A DNA stretch of 50,542 nt from NCBI GenBank assembly GCA_945907245.1, contig CAMDTB010000018.1, forward strand, positions 1-50,542, in the 5' to 3' direction. This stretch comes from Rhizobium sp. Q54. GTDB lineage: Bacteria > Pseudomonadota > Alphaproteobacteria > SMXS01. Each line of letters opens with the position of its first letter. Within the stretch, counting starts at the first letter, position 1. A program made the position numbers and the translations under genes. Below are positions 25,073 to 34,254 of the stretch, piece after piece. The notes beneath the pieces were generated by a model, which was given only the letters and a program-made list of their open reading frames with translations, was not told the DNA's origin and made no database searches.

Positions 25073-26311
25073 CTAAAGTGCCTCGCCCTTCAGCAGGCGC
25101 GGCAGGGTGCCGACGGTACCTCGGGCGTGCTGCATGAAGAAGCGCTTCAGCGGATCGATCCGGTTGACCACGGCCAGGCCCGCGTCGCGGAGCAGCCGCA
25201 CCGGCGCGACATCGTTGGTAAACAACGTGTTGAGGCTATCGGTTGCGGCGGTCAGCGTCAGGGTGTCGATGCGGCGCCAGCGATCATAGCGCTCCAGCAC
25301 CAGCGGCGAGCCCATGTCGAGGCCCAGTCGCGCGGTGTCCACCAGCAGCTCTGCCAGCGCCGCCACGTCGCGCCAGCCAAGATTGAGGCCCTGGCCCGCG
25401 ATGGGATGCATGCCATGGGCCGCGTCGCCCACCAGCGCCAGCCGGTCGGCGCTGAATCGCTGGGCCACATGCACCGCATAGGGATAGGAGAAGCGCGGGC
25501 CGACGGCGCGCACCGTGCCCAGGAAACCCTCGATGCGCTTCGATATCTCCGCGTTGAACGAGTCGTCGTCGAGCGCCAGCATGGCCCTGGCCACGTGGTG
25601 CTTCTCGCTCCAGACCAGCGACGAGCGCTTGCCGGTGATCGGCAGCACGGCGAAGGGACCGGCGGGCAGGAAGCGCTCATGGGCGATGCCCTGATGATCC
25701 TTCTCATGCTCGATGGTGGTGACGATGCCGGTTTCCGGATAGCCGTGCCCCAAGACCCGGATGCCCGCCGCGTCGCGTAGCGGCGATTTGCGGCCGTCGG
25801 CCGCCACCACCAGCGATCCGCGCAACGCGCCGTGACCGCCGACCCGGGCGGTGACGCCGCCGGGGTGCGCCTCCATGCCATCGACCGTCGCCGGATATTG
25901 CAGACGTACGCTGCCCAGGTCCTGTATTGACCGCAGGAGCCCGAGCCTGATGTGCCGGTTCTCCACCATGTAGCCGAACGGCTCGTTGCCGAGCGCCCGA
26001 TGGTCGAAGTTGAGGAACACCGGCGCTGCCCCGTCGGTCACCCTGATGTCGAGGATTGGCTGCGCATGAGCCTCCATGTGCCGCCAGGCGCCGATCGCCT
26101 CGAGCAGGCGCCACGACGCGTAGGCGATGGCGGTCACCCGGCCGTCGAAGCCCGGATCGACCGTGCTGTCCATGCTGGCGCGCTCGGCCACGGTGACGTC
26201 GATGCCGGCGCGGCCGAGCGCGACGGCGAGGCTGAGGCCCGCGAGGCCGCCGCCGACGATCAGCACGTCGGTGCGCGGACATGTGGGCATGGACGCGGGG
26301 TTCGAGGTCAT
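25073..26311 (-). CDS. UbiH/UbiF/COQ6-type FAD-dependent aromatic hydroxylase
   Basis: A 412-residue flavoprotein monooxygenase of the ubiquinone-biosynthesis hydroxylase family. The FAD dinucleotide motif is DVLIVGGGLAGLSLAVALGR at the N-terminus. The second nucleotide motif is VVAADGRKSPLRDAAGI, and the GD motif region is LVGDAAHGMHPIAGQGLNLG, all standard for the family. It introduces a ring hydroxyl of ubiquinone with O2 and NAD(P)H. Which ring position (C5, C6 or C1, as for UbiI, UbiF, UbiH or UbiL) cannot be told by eye. The start at 26311 is preferred, with other Met codons at 26323 and 26290; the frame is open to 26404. Confidence 0.9.
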   Translation of the reverse strand: MTSNPASMPTCPRTDVLIVGGGLAGLSLAVALGRAGIDVTVAERASMDSTVDPGFDGRVTAIAYASWRLLEAIGAWRHMEAHAQPILDIRVTDGAAPVFLNFDHRALGNEPFGYMVENRHIRLGLLRSIQDLGSVRLQYPATVDGMEAHPGGVTARVGGHGALRGSLVVAADGRKSPLRDAAGIRVLGHGYPETGIVTTIEHEKDHQGIAHERFLPAGPFAVLPITGKRSSLVWSEKHHVARAMLALDDDSFNAEISKRIEGFLGTVRAVGPRFSYPYAVHVAQRFSADRLALVGDAAHGMHPIAGQGLNLGWRDVAALAELLVDTARLGLDMGSPLVLERYDRWRRIDTLTLTAATDSLNTLFTNDVAPVRLLRDAGLAVVNRIDPLKRFFMQHARGTVGTLPRLLKGEAL

Positions 26312-26505
26312 GGGGCAAACCATGGACGGCGAGGCAATACGTTGTCCACCCCATATGACCGGAGCGATTTTGATCAAATTATAGCCATACTGTCTCAATT
26401 GCACATTTAATGTTCATTGCAAATGTTCTGCATGCTGCACCGCGTTATCCGCTCGTTGGCGGCAAATGCATGAAAGGTCAATGGCTTACCGATAAATTTC
26501 AAGTT

Positions 26506-26520
26506 TGGCACGGTTCTTGA
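26506..26520 (+). promoter_or_regulatory. Sigma-54-type promoter of glnK-amtB
   Basis: TGGCACGGTTCTTGA matches the sigma-54 consensus TGGCAC-N5-TTGC except for the last base of the -12 element. It is 90 bases before glnK. An identical core occurs before the second amt gene at 28486. Such promoters need RpoN and an activator, here expected to be NtrC. I could not find a convincing NtrC dyad upstream. Confidence 0.75.
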
Positions 26521-26534
26521 CTCTACGGAGTTAG

Positions 26535-26948
<414 letters not shown>

Positions 26949-26971
26949 CAAGATTAGGGAGAACTAATCCT

Positions 26972-28267
26972 ATGAAGATGAAACAAACCCTTCTGGCCGC
27001 GGGTTCGGCGATCGCCGCCCTTGGCCTGGCCGCCGCGCCGGCCTTCGCCCAGGACGCCCCGCCGCCGACCCTGAATTCCGGCGACACGGCCTGGATGCTG
27101 ACCTCGACTGCCCTGGTCCTGTTGATGACGATCCCCGGCCTGGCGCTGTTCTACGCGGGCATGGTGCGCAAGAAGAACATCCTCGCCACAGCCATGCAGA
27201 GCTTCGCCCTCTGCTGCGTTATGTCGATCGTCTGGATGGTCGCCGGCTACTCCATCGCCTTCGGCGACGGCGGCGGCCTCAATGCCTATTGGGGCGGCCT
27301 CGGCAAGGCATTCCTCGGTCACCTGACCCTGGACTCGCTGTCCTACGCCGTTCCAGAGAGCGTGTTCATCACCTTCCAGATGACCTTCGCCATCATCACC
27401 CCGGCGCTGATTGTCGGTGCGTTCGCCGACCGCATGAAGTTCTCGTCGATGCTGGTCTTCATGGTGCTGTGGAGCCTGCTGGTCTACGCGCCGGTCTGTC
27501 ATTGGGTCTGGGGCGGCGGCTTCCTGGCCGGTGAGGGCGTCCTCGACTACGCGGGCGGCACCGTCGTTCATATCAACGCGGGCATCGCCGGCCTCGTGGC
27601 CTGTATCGTCCTCGGCAGGCGTCACGGCTACCGCCAGGAGAACATGGCGCCCTACAACCTGACCTTCGCCCTGATCGGCGCGGCCATGCTGTGGGTCGGC
27701 TGGTTCGGGTTCAACGCGGGTTCGGCCGTCGCCGCCGATTTCCGCGCCGGCATGGCCATGCTCGTCACCCAGATCGCCGCGGCCGCCGCAGCGATCAGCT
27801 GGATGGTGGTCGAGTGGATCGTCCACAAGAAGCCGAGCGTGCTTGGCATCATCTCCGGCGCGGTCGGTGGCCTCGTCGCCATCACCCCGGCTGCCGGCTT
27901 CGTCGACCCGATGGGCGCCCTGTGCATCGGCATCGCCGCCGGCGTCATCTGCTTCTTCGCCGCCACCTCCCTGAAGAAGGCGCTGGGCTACGACGACAGC
28001 CTGGACGTCTGGGGTGTCCACGGCGTTGGCGGCATCGTCGGCGCGGTGCTGACCGGTGTGTTCGCCGTCGAGGCAATCGGTGGCACCGCTGGCAGCATGG
28101 GCCAGGTGATCAAGCAGATCGAAGGTATCGGCGCCACGGTCGTGTGGTGCGGGGTGGTTACCTTCATTCTCCTCAAGGTCATCGACATGGTCATGGGTCT
28201 GCGCGTCACCAAGGAGCAGGAGGTCGAAGGTCTCGACATCAGCCTCCACGGCGAGTCGATCCAGTAA
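26972..28267 (+). CDS. amtB: Ammonium transporter AmtB with cleavable signal peptide
   Basis: A 431-residue Amt/Mep/Rh transporter. Residues 1-26 are a signal peptide ending APAFA (before QDAPPP), as is usual for AmtB proteins that insert with an outside N-terminus. About eleven membrane helices follow. The pore histidines are in GGTVVHINAGIAGL and GVHGVGGIVGAVL; the gate phenylalanine region is VFITFQMTFAIITPALIVG. It conducts ammonia/ammonium across the inner membrane and is blocked by GlnK. It is cotranscribed with glnK and closes with a structured 3' UTR (28318-28394). Confidence 0.95.
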   Translation: MKMKQTLLAAGSAIAALGLAAAPAFAQDAPPPTLNSGDTAWMLTSTALVLLMTIPGLALFYAGMVRKKNILATAMQSFALCCVMSIVWMVAGYSIAFGDGGGLNAYWGGLGKAFLGHLTLDSLSYAVPESVFITFQMTFAIITPALIVGAFADRMKFSSMLVFMVLWSLLVYAPVCHWVWGGGFLAGEGVLDYAGGTVVHINAGIAGLVACIVLGRRHGYRQENMAPYNLTFALIGAAMLWVGWFGFNAGSAVAADFRAGMAMLVTQIAAAAAAISWMVVEWIVHKKPSVLGIISGAVGGLVAITPAAGFVDPMGALCIGIAAGVICFFAATSLKKALGYDDSLDVWGVHGVGGIVGAVLTGVFAVEAIGGTAGSMGQVIKQIEGIGATVVWCGVVTFILLKVIDMVMGLRVTKEQEVEGLDISLHGESIQ

Positions 28268-28317
28268 GACTGCGGGCGGGCGGCGGCCTACCGTCACCCG
28301 CCCAAACCCTCTCTCCC

Positions 28318-28394
28318 CCGGCTTCTCCCAAGCCGGTCTCTCCACCGGGCCTGCCCAGAACTTCATCGTTCTGGGCGGGCCCGGCCCGTTTTTT
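28318..28394 (+). terminator. Structured amtB 3' UTR with C-rich loop and strong terminator
   Basis: CCGGCTT (28318-28324), loop CTCCC and AAGCCGG (28330-28336) form a first perfect hairpin, flanked by unpaired CTCTCTCCC-type sequence on both sides. The terminator follows: CCGGGCCTGCCCAGAAC (28345-28361), a 6-base loop and GTTCTGGGCGGGCCCGG (28368-28384), 17 bp with one wobble, then CCCG and six Ts. The upstream hairpin is more than a terminator needs and may define a 3'-UTR-derived sRNA. Confidence 0.85.
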
Positions 28395-28485
28395 AAGCAG
28401 GCCGCCGGCCTGCGTCGCGGCACGGTCCCCGCTGTAAAACCGCAACCCATTGGGAAACATGTAGTTTCACCTGAACCGTCCGGCT

Positions 28486-28500
28486 TGGCACGGTTCTTGG
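28486..28500 (+). promoter_or_regulatory. Sigma-54-type promoter of the second amt gene
   Basis: TGGCACGGTTCTTGG shares 14 of 15 bases with the glnK promoter element at 26506 (15 identical bases if the T before is counted) and lies 74 bases before the second amt start. The -12 element ends GG instead of GC. This points to common RpoN-dependent nitrogen control of both units. Confidence 0.75.
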
Positions 28501-28573
28501 TTCTATGTTGCCGTCAATGCGGTCGCCATGCCTACGGATTGACCGCCGGGAGTGGGAAAAGGGAGAGAGTTAA

Positions 28574-29803
28574 ATGGAAGCGTCCGATCGGACCGCTGAC
28601 GTCTTCTTCGTGCTCATGGGGGCGATCCTGGTGTTCGCCATGCATGCGGGCTTCGCGTTCCTCGAAGTCGGCACGGTGCGGAAGAAAAATCAGGTCAACG
28701 CCCTGATGAAGATCCTGGTCGATTTCGCGGTATCGACCATTGCCTATTTTTTCGTCGGCTACGGCATCGCCTACGGCGTGCATTTCCTGCAGGGCGCCGA
28801 CATCATCACCGGCGCGGCCGAGGGCAGTCCGTTCGCAGGCAGCGGCTTCGACCTGGTGAAGTTCTTCTTCCTGCTGACCTTCGCCGCCGCCATCCCCGCC
28901 ATCATCTCGGGCGGCATCGCAGAGCGCGCCCGGTTCACGCCCCAGCTCATCGCCACCGCGGTCATCGTCGGCCTGGCCTATCCGTTCTTCGAGGGCATGG
29001 CGTGGAACAACAATTACGGCTTCCAGGACTTCCTGGCCGCCCAGTTCGGCGCGAAGTTCAACGACTTCGCCGGCTCCATCGTGGTTCATGCCTTCGGCGG
29101 CTGGCTGGCGCTGGGCGCCGTGCTGATGCTGGGCGCGCGGCTCAACCGCTACCGCAAGGACGGCGCCGTCGTCGGCATTCCGCCCTCCAACATCCCGTTC
29201 CTGGCGCTCGGCTCGTGGCTGCTGTGCATCGGCTGGTTCGGCTTCAACGTCATGAGCGCCCAGAGCGTCGCCGCTATCAACGGCCTGGTCGCCATCAACT
29301 CGCTGATGGCCATGGCCGGCGGTATTATCGCCGCGTGGGTGGCGGGGCGGAACGATCCGGGGTTCACCCACAACGGCGCGCTGGCCGGCCTTGTCGCGGT
29401 CTGCGCCGGCTCGAACGTCATGCATCCGATCGGCTCGCTGGCGGTGGGCGCGGTGGCGGGCGGCCTGTTCGTCTATGCCTTCACCTGGTGCCAGAACAAG
29501 TGGAAGATCGACGACGTGCTGGGCGTCTGGCCGCTGCACGGCCTGTGCGGCCTGTGGGGCGGCATCGCCTGCGGCATCTTCGGCCAGGCGTCGCTGGGCG
29601 GCCTGGGCGGCGTGACCTTCATGAGCCAGCTGGTCGGCAGCCTGATCGGCGCGGGCCTCGCCTTCGCCGGCGGCTTGGCGATCTACGGCGTGTTGCGGGT
29701 CACGCTGGGCATCCGGCTGACCCAGGAGCAGGAATATCGCGGCGCCGACCTGTCGCTCCACAGCATCGGCGCGACCCCGGAAGAGGACGTCAGCGGGCGG
29801 TAA
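28574..29803 (+). CDS. Second Amt-family ammonium transporter
   Basis: A 409-residue Amt protein without a cleavable signal, unlike the neighbour AmtB. Its N-terminus MEASDRTADVFFVLMGAILV goes straight into helix 1. About eleven helices are present; the twin pore histidines are seen in IVVHAFGGWLALG and WPLHGLCGLWGG. It carries the TQEQEYRGADLSLH C-terminus that in family members contacts PII. It belongs to a different Amt branch from AmtB (GTVRKKNQVNALMKIL is typical), so this is an old paralogue, not a recent duplication. GGGAGAG precedes the ATG. Confidence 0.93.
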   Translation: MEASDRTADVFFVLMGAILVFAMHAGFAFLEVGTVRKKNQVNALMKILVDFAVSTIAYFFVGYGIAYGVHFLQGADIITGAAEGSPFAGSGFDLVKFFFLLTFAAAIPAIISGGIAERARFTPQLIATAVIVGLAYPFFEGMAWNNNYGFQDFLAAQFGAKFNDFAGSIVVHAFGGWLALGAVLMLGARLNRYRKDGAVVGIPPSNIPFLALGSWLLCIGWFGFNVMSAQSVAAINGLVAINSLMAMAGGIIAAWVAGRNDPGFTHNGALAGLVAVCAGSNVMHPIGSLAVGAVAGGLFVYAFTWCQNKWKIDDVLGVWPLHGLCGLWGGIACGIFGQASLGGLGGVTFMSQLVGSLIGAGLAFAGGLAIYGVLRVTLGIRLTQEQEYRGADLSLHSIGATPEEDVSGR

Positions 29804-29807
29804 GGGT

Positions 29808-30224
29808 TCAGCCGGCGGCCGCCGACTTGCGCGGCCGGCCGCCGCGCTTCCCGTTCTCGCGAGAGGCAGCCGCCTTGGCGGCGCTGCGGACACGGCCGCC
29901 GAGGGCGCCCAGCCGCGACGCCATCCAGCGCCGGGAACCGAATACGCCGACCAGCAGGCCGGGTACGTAGAGGTCGGCGTCAAGCGCAGGCCAGTGCAGG
30001 CCAAGACCCGACGGCGTGATCTCAATGTGGGCCAGCGCCGACGGGGTGGCGCCCTCCAGCCCTTCGGCCATATGAGGCGGGAACGCCAGCTCCAGCCCCG
30101 TATTCAAGCCGACGATGATGCGGCCGCGCCCCCGATCGTAGCGGGCGGTCACCGCAATGGGACCATCAGCCGCGCGGCGCGCCCCACGCGTTGTTGCTTC
30201 ATCAAACTCGTCCTGATCAGCCAT
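29808..30224 (-). CDS. DUF2442-like protein with AT-hook-type tail
   Basis: A 138-residue protein whose middle part (VTARYDRGRGRIIVGLNTG through LELAFPPHMAEGLEGATP and SGLGLHWPALDADLYVPGLL) matches DUF2442. In this family the domain binds next to DUF4160 partners. The C-terminal 45 residues are basic, Arg/Lys/Ala-rich, and end in KRGGRPRK, an AT-hook-like DNA-binding core. The ATG at 30224 overlaps the end of the DUF4160 gene by 8 bases, so the two are translationally coupled. Gene pairs of this type are often suspected toxin-antitoxin modules, with this longer DNA-binding-tailed member as antitoxin; that is inference. Confidence 0.82.
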   Translation of the reverse strand: MADQDEFDEATTRGARRAADGPIAVTARYDRGRGRIIVGLNTGLELAFPPHMAEGLEGATPSALAHIEITPSGLGLHWPALDADLYVPGLLVGVFGSRRWMASRLGALGGRVRSAAKAAASRENGKRGGRPRKSAAAG

Positions 30225-30459
30225 GTATCCTGCTCCACTCCTCGCAGAGCCGGCCGACATGCGGCAGCAGCTCCGCGGCGATCCATGCCACTTCCGCCCG
30301 GCTGAAGCCGTAGTTCTCGCGCAGCACGGGCGGGCCATCGGGACAGTGCAAGTTGAACAACGCCTCGCCGCCGCCTCCGATCACGTGGACATGCTCAGGC
30401 ATGTGATCGTTGGGATAGATCACGACGCGAAGACCATCGACCCGCAAAATCGTCGGCAT
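30217..30459 (-). CDS. DUF4160 protein
   Basis: An 80-residue protein matching DUF4160: MPTILRVDGLRVVIYPNDH, then MPEHVHVIGGGGEALFNL, and the C-terminal helix FSRAEVAWIAAELLPHVGRL followed by WSRIHG. The conserved EHVHV histidines are present. It is the first gene of the pair with the DUF2442 protein. The ATG at 30459 gives the family's normal MPTI beginning; another ATG four codons earlier (30471) is possible. The family has no proven activity, though it is widely found beside DUF2442 proteins. Confidence 0.85.
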   Translation of the reverse strand: MPTILRVDGLRVVIYPNDHMPEHVHVIGGGGEALFNLHCPDGPPVLRENYGFSRAEVAWIAAELLPHVGRLCEEWSRIHG

Positions 30460-30619
30460 GGATGCTCTCATAAACCTAAGCGGTTAGATTAGACCAATAT
30501 CAGCTTCCTGTCGAGTTTGACGCGCGTCAATTCCCGCCCGCCGGACGCGATTTTTCCGGGCGACTCTTGTCGGGATTCCCGGCGACCGGTACAGTACGTC
30601 GCGTTTTGCTTTTGTTCCG

Positions 30620-31852
30620 GTGCGCCGCTTGCTCAACCCTGTCTTCGCCAATCTGCCCGCCCACACCTGGACGCAGCTCCGCGCGCTGCTGAACGGCGTG
30701 CCGGCCGGGCGCAACGATCCGCTCGATTTGACAATCGGCGAACCGCGCCATCCGATGCCCCCATTTATCAACGAGGTGCTGGAGGCCAACAGCGCCGACT
30801 ATGCCAAATACCCGCCGATCCAGGGCACGCCCGCGTGGCAGCAGGCGGTGGCGGGCTGGCTGGAGCGGCGCTACAGCCTGACCGGAATCGATCCTGACCT
30901 GCATGTGCTGCCGGTGGCCGGTACCCGCGAGGGCCTGTTCTCGATCGCTTTCGTCGCCGTGCCGCCGCGCAAGGCCGGCCGGCAGCCGACGGTGCTGATG
31001 CCCAACCCGTTCTACCAGTGCTACGCCGCCGCGGCGCTGTCGGCGGGCGCCGAGCCGGTCTACCTGCCGGCCACCGCCGAGACCGGCTTCCTGCCCGACT
31101 TCGCCTCGCTGGGCGAGGACGAGCTCGCCCGCGCCGCGCTGGTCTATCTGTGCACGCCGGCCAATCCGCAGGGCACCGTCGCCAGCCAGGACTATTTCGA
31201 CACGCTGATCGGCCTGTGCCGGCGCCACGACATCACCCTGGTGGTCGACGAGTGCTACGGCGAAATCTACACCGATCAGCCGCCCGTCGGCGCGCTGGAG
31301 GCGTGCCGCGACATGGCGCGGCGGGGCTTGGGCGATCCGGCCGATCCCTATGCCAACGTCCTCAGCTTCCAGTCGCTTTCGAAGCGCTCGAACGTGCCGG
31401 GCCTGCGGTCCGGCTTCGTCGCCGGCGATCCGCATCTGATCGCCGCCTACCGCGAGCTGCGCTCCTATGGCGGCGCGCCGTCTCCGCTGCCGGTCTATGC
31501 GGCCGCGGCCGCCGCCTGGAACGACGAAGCCCATGTGGACGGGAACCGGGTGCTCTACCGCGCCAAGTTCGACGCCGCAGACACCATTTTGCAGGGGCGC
31601 TTCGGCGCCTACCGGCCGGGCGGCGGCTTCTATCTCTGGCTCGACGTGGGCGACGGCGAGTCGGCGGCGAAGACCCTGTGGAGCAGAGCCGGCGTACGCG
31701 TGCTGCCCGGAGCGTATTTGGCGCGGCCCGACGGTTCAGGCTATAATCCCGGAGCGGCCTATATCAGGGTCGCGCTGGTGAACTCGCTGGAGGTTACGGA
31801 ACTGGCCTTGCACAGCATCCGCGACACGCTTGAGACGGTGGACGCACGCTGA
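30620..31852 (+). CDS. PLP-dependent aminotransferase, probable succinyldiaminopimelate aminotransferase
   Basis: A 410-residue fold-type-I class I/II aminotransferase. The PLP lysine is residue 255 in FQSLSKRSNVPGLRSGF. The cofactor Asn/Asp/Tyr set appears in CTPANPQGTVAS and VVDECYGEIY, and the substrate-carboxylate Arg is in AAYIRVALVNS. The sequence pattern YPPIQGTPAWQQAVAGWLERR and the long KRSNVPGLRSGFVAGD block are typical of DapC-like enzymes, giving the lysine/peptidoglycan precursor N-succinyl-LL-diaminopimelate. Initiation is at GTG 30620. Its stop overlaps the ftsK ATG by one base, coupling the two. Confidence 0.82.
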   Translation: MRRLLNPVFANLPAHTWTQLRALLNGVPAGRNDPLDLTIGEPRHPMPPFINEVLEANSADYAKYPPIQGTPAWQQAVAGWLERRYSLTGIDPDLHVLPVAGTREGLFSIAFVAVPPRKAGRQPTVLMPNPFYQCYAAAALSAGAEPVYLPATAETGFLPDFASLGEDELARAALVYLCTPANPQGTVASQDYFDTLIGLCRRHDITLVVDECYGEIYTDQPPVGALEACRDMARRGLGDPADPYANVLSFQSLSKRSNVPGLRSGFVAGDPHLIAAYRELRSYGGAPSPLPVYAAAAAAWNDEAHVDGNRVLYRAKFDAADTILQGRFGAYRPGGGFYLWLDVGDGESAAKTLWSRAGVRVLPGAYLARPDGSGYNPGAAYIRVALVNSLEVTELALHSIRDTLETVDAR

Positions 31853-34254
31853 TGGCGTCGACCAGCACAGCGACGGCAAAGCGATCCTTCCTGCCCGCCG
31901 GATTTGTCACGTTTATCCGGCGCCGGCTGATCGAACTGGGCGGCCTGCTGGTGATCGCATTGGCCATCGCCTTCGCCGCCGCCCTGTTCAGCTACGACAT
32001 CGCCGACCCCAGCTCCGACACCAGCATCCCCGCCCAGGCGGTGATGACCACCAATTGGCTGGGCACACCTGGCGCGTGGATCGCCAACATCCTGTTCCAG
32101 TGGGTCGGCATCGCCGGCTACGTGTTCCCACTCGCCATGCTGGGCTGGGGCTGGCGGATCATGACCCACCAGGGGCTGCGTTCCATCTGGTTCTACCTGG
32201 CGCTGCTGCCGTTGTGCGTGGCGCTGGCCGCGTTCGCCGCCAAGGCGATCGCGCCGGACCTGGAATGGCCTGTCCAGGGTGGCGCCGGGCCTGGCGGCAT
32301 CCTGGGCCTGCTGCTGTACGACAAGGCGCTGCATCCCTATCTGTCCCCGTTGCTGCCGGCCCAGCTTCCCGGTCTGGTACTGGGTGCGGCGGCGATGATG
32401 CTGCTGCTGCCCGCCATGGGTTTCAGCATCCGCCACTGGCGCACGGTGGGCCGCGTGCTGTACTGGCCGATCGGCTATCTCATGGGCCTGCGCGGCGCGC
32501 GGGAGGAAGACGATCCACTGGTGCTGCGCCGGCCGATCGAGCCGCGCGAGAAGCGCGAGAAGCGCGAGCGGATCGCCCCGGTGCTGGGCGGCCCCGCCGC
32601 GCGCTCGTCGGAGCCCGCGCTGGAGACGCCGCCCAAGGAAAAGAAGTCGCTGATCTCCCGTGAACCGAAAAAGGTCAAGGAAGGCAAGCGCGCCGCCGAC
32701 GAAAAACAGCAGGCGCTGGAATTCGAAGCCGATCCGTCGGCATTCGCCCTGCCGCACCTGTCGCTGCTGGAGGAGCCCGAGCCCTCGCAGAAGACCAGCC
32801 GGATCAACGAGGAAGGGCTGGAGCAGAACGCCCGGCTGCTCGAATCCGTGCTCGACGATTTCGGCGTGCAGGGCCGCATTACCCAGGTCCGTCCCGGTCC
32901 GGTGGTGACGCTCTACGAGCTGGAGCCGGCGCCGGGCACCAAGTCATCGCGCGTCATCGGCCTCGCAGACGACATCGCCCGCTCGATGAGCGCCGTCTCG
33001 GCCCGCGTGGCGGTGGTGCCCGGCCGAAACGCCATCGGCATCGAGCTGCCGAATGTAGGCCGCGAGACCGTGCTGCTGCGCGAGCTGCTGGGCGACGTCT
33101 CCTACGAGAAGACCAAGACCAGGCTGCCGCTGGCACTGGGCAAGGACATCGGCGGCACGCCGGTCGTCGCGGATCTCGCCGCCATGCCGCACCTGCTGAT
33201 CGCCGGCACCACAGGCTCGGGAAAGTCGGTCGCCATCAACACCATGATCCTGTCACTGCTGTACAAGCTGCCGCCGCAGGACTGCCGCTTCATCATGATC
33301 GACCCCAAGATGCTGGAGCTGTCTGTCTATGACGACATCCCGCATCTGCTGACGCCGGTGGTGACCGATCCGCGCAAGGCGGTGGTCGCGCTGAAATGGG
33401 CGGTCCGCGAGATGGAGGACCGCTACAAGCTGATGTCCAAGCTGGGCGTGCGCAACCTGGCCGCCTACAACGAGCGCATCGCCGAGGCGGAGAAGAAGGG
33501 CGAGATGCTCAAGCGCACCGTGCAGACCGGGTTCGACCCGGCGAGCGGCCGCCCGATCTACGAGGAGCAGCCGTTGGACATGAAGCCGCTGCCGCTGATC
33601 GTCATCATCGTCGACGAGATGGCCGACCTGATGATGGTGGCCGGCAAGGACGTGGAAGGCTCGATCCAGCGCCTGGCGCAGATGGCCCGCGCCGCCGGCC
33701 TGCATCTGATCATGGCCACCCAGCGCCCGTCGGTCGACGTCATCACCGGCACCATCAAGGCGAACTTCCCGACCCGCATCTCCTTCCAGGTCACCTCGAA
33801 GATCGACAGCCGCACTATCCTGGGCGAGCAGGGCGCCGAGCAGCTGCTGGGACGCGGCGACATGCTCTACATGGCGGCGGGCGGCAAGGTCACCCGCGTG
33901 CATGGCCCGTTCGTCACCGACAGCGAGGTCGAGGACGTCGTGCGCTTTCTGAAGGCGCAGGCCGCGCCCGAATACATGTCCAGCGTCACCGAGGAGCCGG
34001 AAGGCGGCTTCGACACCATCCTCGACATGGCTGGCGGCGATGGCGAGGGCGGCAGCGAGGAACAGCTCTACGACCAGGCCGTGGCGCTGGTAGCGCGCGA
34101 GGGCAAGGCATCGACCAGCTTCGTCCAGCGCCACCTGCAGATCGGCTACAACCGCGCCGCGCGCATCATCGAGCGCATGGAAAAAGAGGGCGTCATCAGC
34201 GCCGCCAACCATGTCGGCAAGCGCGAGGTGCTGGTGGGCGACCACAGCGCCTGA
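31852..34254 (+). CDS. ftsK: DNA translocase FtsK
   Basis: An 800-residue septal DNA pump. Four membrane helices occupy about residues 20-200, a charged linker (KREKRERIAP and KKVKEGKRAADEK) covers 220-300, then the RecA-like motor. Walker A is GTTGSGKS at 452-459, Walker B is LIVIIVDEMADLMMV, and the sensor part is IMATQRPSVDVITG. The C-terminal gamma winged helix (QRHLQIGYNRAARIIERM) reads KOPS sites and contacts XerD. It clears chromosome termini at division. The linker is short compared with E. coli FtsK, as is usual in this class. Confidence 0.97.
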   Translation: MASTSTATAKRSFLPAGFVTFIRRRLIELGGLLVIALAIAFAAALFSYDIADPSSDTSIPAQAVMTTNWLGTPGAWIANILFQWVGIAGYVFPLAMLGWGWRIMTHQGLRSIWFYLALLPLCVALAAFAAKAIAPDLEWPVQGGAGPGGILGLLLYDKALHPYLSPLLPAQLPGLVLGAAAMMLLLPAMGFSIRHWRTVGRVLYWPIGYLMGLRGAREEDDPLVLRRPIEPREKREKRERIAPVLGGPAARSSEPALETPPKEKKSLISREPKKVKEGKRAADEKQQALEFEADPSAFALPHLSLLEEPEPSQKTSRINEEGLEQNARLLESVLDDFGVQGRITQVRPGPVVTLYELEPAPGTKSSRVIGLADDIARSMSAVSARVAVVPGRNAIGIELPNVGRETVLLRELLGDVSYEKTKTRLPLALGKDIGGTPVVADLAAMPHLLIAGTTGSGKSVAINTMILSLLYKLPPQDCRFIMIDPKMLELSVYDDIPHLLTPVVTDPRKAVVALKWAVREMEDRYKLMSKLGVRNLAAYNERIAEAEKKGEMLKRTVQTGFDPASGRPIYEEQPLDMKPLPLIVIIVDEMADLMMVAGKDVEGSIQRLAQMARAAGLHLIMATQRPSVDVITGTIKANFPTRISFQVTSKIDSRTILGEQGAEQLLGRGDMLYMAAGGKVTRVHGPFVTDSEVEDVVRFLKAQAAPEYMSSVTEEPEGGFDTILDMAGGDGEGGSEEQLYDQAVALVAREGKASTSFVQRHLQIGYNRAARIIERMEKEGVISAANHVGKREVLVGDHSA

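Noticed and set aside
26430-26480. NtrC binding dyad upstream of glnK
   Set aside because: TGCACC occurs once (near 26436) but no matching GGTGCA half-site lies at the right spacing.
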